Source: UBA1413 sp964472165
Lineage (GTDB): Bacteria > Bacteroidota > Bacteroidia > Bacteroidales > Prolixibacteraceae
Direction of reading: 5' to 3'
Length of the DNA stretch: 13,605 bases
NCBI GenBank assembly: GCA_964472165.1
Contig: CAYYJE010000082.1
Coordinates: forward strand, 1 to 13,605
Of this stretch, positions 1 to 5,047 are shown in pieces. The notes beneath the pieces were generated by a model. The model was not told the DNA's origin, did not search any database, and saw only the letters and a program-made list of their open reading frames with translations. Position numbers and translations under genes: made by a program. Each line of letters begins with the position of its first letter. The first letter of the stretch is position 1.

Positions 1-1
1 T

Positions 2-163
2 GTTTCTCCCCGCGACAACATGGGAGAAGTGGTCAGGATGTTTGAAACATCAAAGCGATACAACCTGGCAGTGATAGACGAAGGAAAATATGTGGGTTTT
101 TTGTCGCGTGCCACTGTCTTTTCCGATTACCGTGAAAATGTCCGGGAGTTTTCGAGTGATTAA
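2..163 (+). CDS. CLC-type chloride channel, C-terminal CBS-domain tail (partial)
   Basis: This is the last 53 codons of a gene that begins before the window; the reading frame starts at base 2 and ends at TAA 161-163. The visible residues (VSPRDNMGEVVRMFE, then YNLAVIDEGKYVGFLSRATV, then FSDYRENVREFSSD) read as the second half of a CBS domain with the short acidic tail that closes many Bacteroidetes CLC chloride channel or H+/Cl- exchanger proteins. CBS pairs in such proteins lie in the cytoplasm and sense adenine nucleotides. The membrane part is not visible, so the CLC assignment rests on resemblance of this tail. Another CBS-tailed membrane protein is possible. The stop codon interlocks with that of the convergent gene at 160-549. 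Confidence 0.65.
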   Translation, partial: VSPRDNMGEVVRMFETSKRYNLAVIDEGKYVGFLSRATVFSDYRENVREFSSD

Positions 164-549
164 CTGTGCATGCGTCTGAAGACGAGAAAATAGCCTGAGA
201 GGAAAAGAACCGTAAAAATAAGCGCCACCGAAGAAAAAGCCTCTTTCCCCAACCAGAATAGCGGAAGCAGGAGGATGGTTGTCTGAGCCGTGGCATAGAT
301 GAAAAATCCGGATTTCCGGGAATGCCACATCCGGTATACCCCGGCGAAGGAGAGAAGGTGAGATCCTCCCATCAGGAAAAAGTAGAGGGGAGAAAGGCGT
401 ACTGTGTCGTCAAAAGCGCTGAATTCGGTAATTTGGTGTACTGCTTCACCGAAGAAGAGCGCAGCGGTGATGTAGAGAAGTGCCCCTGTACTACTCCCCG
501 CAAACGAGAGAAGGCAGAGCGCTTCCAGCAATACAGGCCTGACTTTCAT
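160..549 (-). CDS. Small four-helix integral membrane protein, unknown function
   Basis: This 129-aa protein starts MKVRPVLLEALC. Four hydrophobic stretches fill most of its length: residues about 5-30 (including LCLLSFAGSSTGALLY), about 52-72 (LYFFLMGGSHLLSFAGVY), about 80-100 (FIYATAQTTILLLPLFWLG) and about 104-123 (VALIFTVLFLSGYFLVF). I chose the ATG at 549 because GAGGAAAAAA stands directly before it. A TTG codon at 561 in the same frame would add four residues (MRKK). The opening resembles small Bacteroidetes membrane proteins annotated as hypothetical; no catalytic motif is visible. The gene runs divergently from glyA and converges on the CLC tail, sharing a TTAA palindrome in which both stop codons sit. 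Codon use looks native. Confidence 0.75.
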   Translation of the reverse strand: MKVRPVLLEALCLLSFAGSSTGALLYITAALFFGEAVHQITEFSAFDDTVRLSPLYFFLMGGSHLLSFAGVYRMWHSRKSGFFIYATAQTTILLLPLFWLGKEAFSSVALIFTVLFLSGYFLVFRRMHS

Positions 550-752
550 TTTTTTCCTCAAGTGTGATGAATGTAAATCCTTTATTCCGGAGTTTTAAAA
601 ATAGTGTTTTATGGATTGATAAGGCTAATCGGGGAAGGAAAAAATATTACATTTGGGCACCTGCCCGGAAATAGGAACTCCGCGGATTCTTCAGGTGAAA
701 AATGATGGGTGTAAACGGTTGATTTCTAAAATATTTTAAATCAGTACAAGCA
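550..752. other. Divergent intergenic region upstream of glyA
   Basis: These 203 bp separate the small membrane protein gene (leftward) from glyA (rightward). The stretch is AT-rich at both ends and GC-richer near 655-690. It holds one TAnnTTTG element for glyA (648-655) and a small hairpin, GGGC-ACCT-GCCC, at 655-666. CACCTG at 658-663 is also the exact complement of CAGGTG at 692-697, so two pairings compete. I see no RNA gene, and nothing resembling the folate, glycine or SAM riboswitch cores I know. Confidence 0.5.
648..655 (+). promoter_or_regulatory. Putative -7 element (TACATTTG) of the glyA promoter
   Basis: TACATTTG matches the Bacteroidetes housekeeping -7 consensus TAnnTTTG. No TTTG lies at the expected distance upstream; the nearest is a TTGA at 616-619, too far away. 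If the element is used, glyA has a leader of about 90 nt that begins at or near the GGGC-ACCT-GCCC hairpin. Confidence 0.35.
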
Positions 753-2033
753 ATGAAACGAGATCAGGTAGTTTTTGACATTATCAGGAAGGAGCGGGAC
801 CGTCAGTTAAGCGGAATTGAGCTGATCGCTTCTGAAAATTTTGTGAGTGATCAGGTTTTGGAAGCCATGGGGTCGGTGATGACCAACAAATATGCCGAAG
901 GGTATCCCGGTAAACGGTATTACGGGGGATGTCAGTTTGTGGATATGACAGAGCAACTGGCCATCGACAGGGTCAGGGAGCTTTTCAGGGCTGAGTGGGC
1001 CAATGTGCAGCCTCACTCGGGTGCACAGGCCAACCAGGCGGTTCTGAGTGTGGTTCTTCAGCCCGGAGATACCTTCCTGGGTCTCAACCTGGCCCACGTG
1101 GGGCACCTCTCCCATGGTTCACCGGTCAACTCATCGGGGATTCTCTACCGTCCGGTGGCTTATCATGTGAAGGAAGATACGGGTTTGGTGGATTATGACA
1201 TGATGGAAGAGTTGGCGGTAAAGGAGAAACCGAAGCTGATTATCGGAGGGGCGTCGGCCTACAGCCGTGACTGGGATTATGCCCGGATGAGGGCCATTGC
1301 CGACAAAGTAGGAGCAATCCTGATGATTGACATGGCTCATCCTGCGGGGCTGGTTGCCGCGGGATTGCTGAACAACCCCCTGAAATATGCCCATATCGTG
1401 ACCTCCACGACTCATAAGACCCTGCGGGGCCCCCGCGGGGGAATTATCCTCATCGGCAAGGATTTTGAGAATCCCTGGGGTATCTCCACCAAAAAAGGGG
1501 AGGTAAGGAACATGTCGTCGCTCCTCGATTCGGCAGTTTTCCCCGGACAGCAGGGAGGGCCACTGGAGCATGTCATTGCCGCAAAAGCGGTGGCTTTTGG
1601 GGAAGCCCTCGATCCCTCCTTTACGGAATACCAGTCCCAGGTAAGGAAAAATGCAGCCTCCCTTTCCGGAGCATTTATGGAGATGGGCTACAAGGTAGTC
1701 TCAGGAGGTACCGACAACCACTCCATGCTGATTGACCTGCGGACCAAATATCCTGATATCAACGGGAAACAGGCCGAAGCCATCCTGGGCTTGGCCGACA
1801 TTACCATCAACAAAAATATGGTGCCTTTCGACAGTCGTTCACCATTCCAGACTTCCGGGATCCGGATAGGTACTCCGGCCATTACCACCAGAGGGGTCAC
1901 TGAAGAACTGATGCCGGTGATCGCCGGATTGATCGATGATGTCATTGCCCACACCGGTGATGAAGCCTATGCCGCAATGGTAAGGGAAAAAGTGAACCTG
2001 CTGATGAAGGATTATCCGCTCTTCGCCTGGTAA
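753..2033 (+). CDS. glyA: Serine hydroxymethyltransferase (glycine hydroxymethyltransferase)
   Basis: This 426-aa, full-length cytosolic PLP enzyme interconverts serine plus tetrahydrofolate with glycine plus 5,10-methylene-tetrahydrofolate. It is the main entry point of one-carbon units. Visible signatures are IELIASENF near residues 22-30, the KYAEGYPGKRYYGG substrate loop (46-59), the cofactor aspartate in MIDMAH (Asp193), the Schiff-base lysine Lys222 in TSTTHKTLRGPRGG, LLDSAVFPGQQGGP (257-270), and the carboxylate-binding arginine region GIRIGTPAITTRG near the C-terminus. One oddity: the nearly invariant LAHGGHL loop reads LAHVGHL, with Val116 encoded by GTG where Gly is expected. The start MKRDQ matches the usual N-terminus and has no Shine-Dalgarno sequence, as is normal for the phylum. 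The gene ends 4 bp before the stop codon of the convergent HAD phosphatase. Confidence 0.97.
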   Translation: MKRDQVVFDIIRKERDRQLSGIELIASENFVSDQVLEAMGSVMTNKYAEGYPGKRYYGGCQFVDMTEQLAIDRVRELFRAEWANVQPHSGAQANQAVLSVVLQPGDTFLGLNLAHVGHLSHGSPVNSSGILYRPVAYHVKEDTGLVDYDMMEELAVKEKPKLIIGGASAYSRDWDYARMRAIADKVGAILMIDMAHPAGLVAAGLLNNPLKYAHIVTSTTHKTLRGPRGGIILIGKDFENPWGISTKKGEVRNMSSLLDSAVFPGQQGGPLEHVIAAKAVAFGEALDPSFTEYQSQVRKNAASLSGAFMEMGYKVVSGGTDNHSMLIDLRTKYPDINGKQAEAILGLADITINKNMVPFDSRSPFQTSGIRIGTPAITTRGVTEELMPVIAGLIDDVIAHTGDEAYAAMVREKVNLLMKDYPLFAW

Positions 2034-2037
2034 GTGT

Positions 2038-2643
2038 TTATGACAATGCCCAGTTGCCGTAGTTGATGTATGGCCGCACGTCGGTGATGATCATCCCTGC
2101 GGATCGTGCGGCTTCCATGCCTAATATGCCGTCTTCAAAGACCTGGCAGGCCGAAGGTTTCACCTTCATCAGGCGGGCGCATTCCAGAAAAGTATCGGGG
2201 TCCGGTTTATGCCGGGTGACATCATCGGCCGTAATGACAAAGTCAAAATAGGGGGTTAACCCCAGCTCATCGAGCTGAAGAAGAGCGCTTCTGCGGCTTG
2301 CTCCGGTACCCACCGACATGGGGAGTTTCCCATGGTACGCCCTGACGATACCGACCACCTGGTCGATGGGCCTGACCAGGTGGACGGAATCCCAGAAAGC
2401 CTCCTGTTTCATTTTTACCAGCTTCCCCGGGGATACCTGTAGTCCGTTTTCTTCAATGATCCGGCGTGCAAAGGCAATGGTGGGCATGCCGGTCAACTCG
2501 TGGACCAGCCGCTCATCAAAGACAAAACCAATGGAACTGCCTACCTTGTTCCAGGTCGCCAGGTGGACGGGCAGGGAATCGGACAAAGTCCCGTCCAGAT
2601 CAAAAATCAATCCTTTGGCATTCGGATCTACTTGTAACCCCAT
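2038..2643 (-). CDS. HAD-superfamily sugar-phosphate phosphatase / beta-phosphoglucomutase-like (YqaB type)
   Basis: This is a 201-aa soluble HAD hydrolase of subfamily IA with a helical cap. The core motifs are all present: motif I DLDGT with nucleophile Asp15 and acid/base Asp17, motif II at Thr113 (SVGTGAS), motif III Lys146 (RHKPDPDTF), and motif IV Glu170-Asp171 (VFEDG). The cap spans roughly residues 23-85. The motif II and motif III neighbourhoods and the ending AGMIITDVR resemble E. coli YqaB, which acts on fructose-1-phosphate and 6-phosphogluconate. Beta-phosphoglucomutase is the main alternative, and substrate cannot be read from sequence. The gene appears to be transcribed alone from a promoter at about 2660-2688 and converges on glyA. 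Confidence 0.9.
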   Translation of the reverse strand: MGLQVDPNAKGLIFDLDGTLSDSLPVHLATWNKVGSSIGFVFDERLVHELTGMPTIAFARRIIEENGLQVSPGKLVKMKQEAFWDSVHLVRPIDQVVGIVRAYHGKLPMSVGTGASRRSALLQLDELGLTPYFDFVITADDVTRHKPDPDTFLECARLMKVKPSACQVFEDGILGMEAARSAGMIITDVRPYINYGNWALS

Positions 2644-2659
2644 GCATTCAATTTTGGGG

Positions 2660-2688
2660 CAAAATTAGCAAATTGCAGGCACCCCAAA
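2660..2688 (-). promoter_or_regulatory. Bacteroidetes-type promoter of the HAD phosphatase gene
   Basis: Read on the minus strand, TTTG (2685-2688) is followed after 17 bp by TAATTTTG (2660-2667), a match to TAnnTTTG. The start codon lies 16 nt downstream, giving a very short leader. The spacer is 2-4 bp shorter than the usual 19-21 bp. The 8-bp tandem array at 2729-2783 begins about 40 bp upstream of the -33 element. Confidence 0.45.
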
Positions 2689-2728
2689 ACTTTTGAATGT
2701 CAAATGATTATTAAATATTGTGTAGTTC

Positions 2729-2783
2729 TGTGATCCTGTGATCCTGTGATCCTGTGATCCTGTGATCCTGTGATCCTGTGATT
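2729..2783. repeat. Tandem array of the 8-mer TGTGATCC (6 full copies plus 7 bp)
   Basis: Six perfect, uninterrupted copies of TGTGATCC occupy 2729-2776. A seventh partial copy, TGTGATT, fills 2777-2783. Each full unit contains one GATC, so GATC recurs every 8 bp. Perfect identity implies recent expansion by slippage. The array lies upstream of the HAD gene promoter, not inside a coding frame. Confidence 0.95.
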
Positions 2784-2807
2784 CAGAACACGGACAATAC
2801 GGATTTA

Positions 2808-2888
2808 GTCATTGGGCCTCCGGCCGTCATACATTGTCATTTGCGCTAATGCGCGTCATTCATTGTCATTGGGCCTCCGGCCGTCATT
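2808..2888. repeat. Three GTCATT-flanked hairpin units, period 28-29 bp
   Basis: Units start at 2808, 2836 and 2865. Each opens with GTCATT and closes with GTCAT or GTCATT around a short palindrome. Units 1 (2808-2830) and 3 (2865-2887) are identical over 23 bp, with the core GGCC-TCC-GGCC. Unit 2 (2836-2860) keeps the flanks but has a different core, GCGC-TAAT-GCGC. Conserved flanks with exchangeable palindromic cores suggest a small structured repeat family. Confidence 0.85.
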
Positions 2889-2926
2889 CAATCGTATTCG
2901 AATCTAACGGTAACCCAAGGTACAAC

Positions 2927-2967
2927 GAATGACCATTGGATGACCACTGAATAACCATGAATGACTG
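2927..2967. repeat. Four degenerate GAATGACCA words at 10-11 bp spacing
   Basis: GAATGACCA (2927), GGATGACCA (2938), GAATAACCA (2949) and GAATGACTG (2959) follow each other with steps of 11, 11 and 10 bp. They form a decayed tandem repeat with a unit near one helical turn. Confidence 0.75.
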
Positions 2968-3018
2968 GCGAGTGCAGGGAACCACCCCGTCATTTCATTC
3001 GTACCTCATGAAACGCCA

Positions 3019-3045
3019 CCCCTCCTATCCCTACGGCAGGAGGGG
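3019..3045. repeat. Inverted repeat CCCCTCCT / AGGAGGGG, 8-bp stem, 11-nt loop
   Basis: CCCCTCCT at 3019-3026 is the exact reverse complement of AGGAGGGG at 3038-3045. No T-run follows on either strand, so a classic intrinsic terminator is unlikely. It lies about 200 bp beyond the stop of the leftward ggt-family gene and could trim or stabilise that transcript's 3' end. Confidence 0.6.
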
Positions 3046-3092
3046 AAACTTTCGTAGTCCACTGGATATCCCGGGAACACTGAATGTAACCC

Positions 3093-3183
3093 TTGAACAA
3101 TATTGAACAACTTTTGAACGACTGTTGAACGCCGCAGGCATTTGAACGCCGAGGCGAAGCCGAAGGCTTTGAACCCTTGAACA
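3093..3183. repeat. Seven copies of TTGAAC, partly helically phased
   Basis: TTGAAC begins at 3093, 3103, 3114, 3125, 3142, 3169 and 3178. The first four are spaced 10, 11 and 11 bp apart. Between the later copies lies GC-rich sequence containing the hairpin AAGCC-GAA-GGCTT (3157-3169). The hexamer is far more frequent here than chance would allow in 91 bp. Confidence 0.8.
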
Positions 3184-3248
3184 TTTCCCGGCCTCGACCT
3201 CGACCTTAATCTTGATCTGACGTAGCGCAGCGAAGGTTCCCGACCTCT

Positions 3249-4940
3249 TTAGTACCCTGCTGCCTGTCCGTCTTTACGGGATTCCGATGCGCCAAAGTAA
3301 ACCCCGGTGACGGGGTCGTGGCCGATGCCCTGGTATCCTCCGTAACCTCCAAGGTCGTACTGGATGGTATGCCCTTTACGCAGAAGGGAGCGGATGGTTT
3401 CCCAGGAGAAGCCGGTTTCGAGGGTCAGGGTTCCGCCGTCGCTCATCTTTTCACCCGTGGGTTCGCTGCTTCCGAGGTGCTGGATCCGGGGTGCATCTCC
3501 CGCCTCCTGGAAGTTCATGCCAAAGTCGATGAGGTTGCAGACAATCTGCACATGTCCCTGGGGCTGCATGGCGCCACCCATGACCCCGAAGCTGAGGAAG
3601 GGCTTTCCTTCTTTGGTGATGAACCCGGGGATGATGGTGTGGAAGGGCCGTTTGTGGGGGGCATAAACGTTGGGATGCCCCTCTTCGAGGGAGAACATCT
3701 CCCCGCGGTCCTGGAGGATGAATCCCAGATCTCCGGGGGTCATGCCTGAGCCCATGCCCCTGTAGTTGCTCTGGATCAGGGAGACCATATTTCCCTGGCT
3801 GTCGGCGGTGGTCAGGTAGATGGTGCTGGGTTGTTCAGGGATGCCGGGGGCATAGCTGCGTGCGGCCCTGTCAGGCTTGATGAGGGCGGCGCGTTCCCGG
3901 GCATATTCTTTGGAGAGCAGACGCTCTAATGGAATTTTGCTGAATGCCGGGTCGGCATAATACCTGGCCCGGTCTTCAAAGGCCAGTTTCTTGGCTTCCG
4001 TGAAGAGGTGGATGTATTCGGCCGAGCCAAAACCCATGTGGCGGATGTCGTAATTCTCCATAATATTGAGCATCTGGAGGGCGGCGATGCCCTGGCCGTT
4101 GGGGGGAAGCTCCCAGACGTCGTATCCCCGGTAATTCACCGACACGGGGTTCACCCATTCCGAAGAGTGTTCCTCAAAGTCCCTCATGGTGAGGAATCCC
4201 CCGTTTTCCTGCATATAACGTGTGATTTTGCGTGCGATTTCCCCTTTGTAGAAAGCATCCCTGCCTTTCGTGGCGATCAACTCCAGGGTCGCGGCAAGAC
4301 GTGGATTTTTGAAGATCTCTCCTTTTGCAGGGGTTTTCCCTCCGGGCATGAAAATTCCGGCGAATCCCGGAAACTGTTTCAGGCTGCGGGCATTGGAGTG
4401 CCAGTAGTAAGCCACCAGTTCGCTGACCGGAAATCCTTCGCGGGCATAACGGATGGCAGGTGCCAGGAGGTCGGCCATGGGGAGTTGTCCGAATTTACGG
4501 TGGAGTTCGAACCATCCGTCGACGCAACCCGGCACCGACACGGGAAGGGGTCCCAGGGCGGGAATTCTGGTGATTCCCTTTTCCCGGAAAAAGTCAAGGG
4601 TGAGGGTATGGGGGCTGCGGCCGCTGGCGTTCAGGCCGTGGAGCCTGCCGCTGCTTTCGTCCCATACAATGGCAAAGAGGTCACCCCCGATGCCGTTGCC
4701 TGTAGGCTCTACCAGTCCCAGGACCGCATTGGCAGCGATGGCAGCATCGACAGCGCTTCCCCCGGCCCTGAGAATTTCCAGGGCGGCCTGTGTGGCCAGC
4801 GGCTGACTGGTGGCGGCCATCCCTTGGGTGGCCAGCACCTCCGACCGGGTTGCAAAATGATGGCCTGTGATCCGGTCCTGGGCAGCTGCACTACCGCTTG
4901 TCAATCCCCATACCATACAGGTGATCATCCATTTCTTCAT
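3249..4940 (-). CDS. Secreted gamma-glutamyltransferase-family Ntn hydrolase
   Basis: This 563-aa protein belongs to the gamma-glutamyltranspeptidase / cephalosporin-acylase family, which self-cleaves into a large and a small subunit. Residues 1-21 (MKKWMITCMVWGLTSGSAAAQ) form a signal peptide with an AAA-Q cleavage site, so it should act in the periplasm or outside the cell. The start of mature proteins in this family is seen in ATQGMAATSQPLATQAAL (37-54), then GGSAVDAAIAAN and GNGIGGDLF. The likely processing nucleophile is Thr373 in PSTIYLTTADSQGN, followed by SLIQSNYRGMGSG, QDRGEMFSLEEGHPN, RPFHTIIPGF and GVMGGAMQPQGH. These small-subunit motifs match the YwrD-like branch better than classic GGT, because the Asp-Asp pair that holds the glutamate amino group reads Glu-Met here. 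True gamma-glutamyl transfer is therefore uncertain. The gene is transcribed alone, divergent from the nuclease gene. Confidence 0.9.
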   Translation of the reverse strand: MKKWMITCMVWGLTSGSAAAQDRITGHHFATRSEVLATQGMAATSQPLATQAALEILRAGGSAVDAAIAANAVLGLVEPTGNGIGGDLFAIVWDESSGRLHGLNASGRSPHTLTLDFFREKGITRIPALGPLPVSVPGCVDGWFELHRKFGQLPMADLLAPAIRYAREGFPVSELVAYYWHSNARSLKQFPGFAGIFMPGGKTPAKGEIFKNPRLAATLELIATKGRDAFYKGEIARKITRYMQENGGFLTMRDFEEHSSEWVNPVSVNYRGYDVWELPPNGQGIAALQMLNIMENYDIRHMGFGSAEYIHLFTEAKKLAFEDRARYYADPAFSKIPLERLLSKEYARERAALIKPDRAARSYAPGIPEQPSTIYLTTADSQGNMVSLIQSNYRGMGSGMTPGDLGFILQDRGEMFSLEEGHPNVYAPHKRPFHTIIPGFITKEGKPFLSFGVMGGAMQPQGHVQIVCNLIDFGMNFQEAGDAPRIQHLGSSEPTGEKMSDGGTLTLETGFSWETIRSLLRKGHTIQYDLGGYGGYQGIGHDPVTGVYFGASESRKDGQAAGY

Positions 4941-4951
4941 GTTTTTTATCT

Positions 4952-4980
4952 CAAATCTAACAAATTATTGGTTGTGCAAC
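4952..4980 (-). promoter_or_regulatory. Putative promoter of the ggt-family gene
   Basis: On the minus strand GTTG (4977-4980) is followed after 17 bp by TAGATTTG (4952-4959), which fits TAnnTTTG. Only 11 nt separate it from the ATG at 4940, so the leader would be very short. Moving the start downstream would destroy the signal peptide, which supports the ATG chosen. Confidence 0.35.
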
Positions 4981-5013
4981 TGTGTTAAAATTACAACCAT
5001 CGGATTGTTTCAC

Positions 5014-5021
5014 TACTTTTG
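5014..5021 (+). promoter_or_regulatory. Putative -7 element (TACTTTTG) of the addB-like gene
   Basis: TACTTTTG matches TAnnTTTG and stands 26 nt before the ATG at 5048. No good TTTG is found 17-21 bp upstream. The 107-bp gap between the two divergent genes is otherwise AT-rich and featureless. Confidence 0.4.
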
Positions 5022-5047
5022 TTTAAAGTGAACCATCAATCAGATCT

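Larger units (their letters stand above)
2644..3248. other. 605-bp non-coding region made of short repeats and hairpins
   Basis: The gap between the HAD gene start and the ggt-family stop holds no credible gene; open frames here have repetitive, non-protein-like translations. From left to right it contains the HAD promoter, an array of TGTGATCC, three GTCATT-flanked hairpin units, four GAATGACCA-like words with about 11-bp spacing, a CCCCTCCT/AGGAGGGG hairpin, seven TTGAAC words, an AAGCC-GAA-GGCTT hairpin, and CCTCGA repeated twice next to related hexamers. Each block is distinct from the next. No transposase, terminal inverted repeat or target-site duplication was seen, so this is not a recognisable insertion sequence. 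Confidence 0.7.

Noticed and set aside
322..567. Plus-strand frame of 81 codons opposite the small membrane protein
   Set aside because: The minus-strand product shows four coherent hydrophobic helices, while this frame gives a charged, low-information translation without a promoter or start signal.
660..752. Known riboswitch (folate, glycine or SAM) in the glyA leader
   Set aside because: None of the conserved core sequences that I know for these classes is visible; only short ambiguous stems are present.
2808..2888. CRISPR-like array (three units at 28-29 bp period)
   Set aside because: Units 1 and 3 are wholly identical, and the variable part is itself palindromic. No 28-36 bp repeat with unique spacers exists, and no cas gene is in the window.
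3019..3045. Intrinsic terminator for the ggt-family gene
   Set aside because: The 8-bp stem is good, but no U-run follows on the minus strand and it lies about 200 bp past the stop.
2990..3184. Minus-strand open frame of 64 codons in the repeat region
   Set aside because: Its translation consists of repeat words (TTGAAC read backwards); there is no promoter, protein-like composition or domain.
4008..4988. Long plus-strand frame of 326 codons opposite the ggt-family gene
   Set aside because: It is the antisense shadow of a clear, full-length family member with matching motifs; its own translation has no domain and runs across the divergent promoter region.
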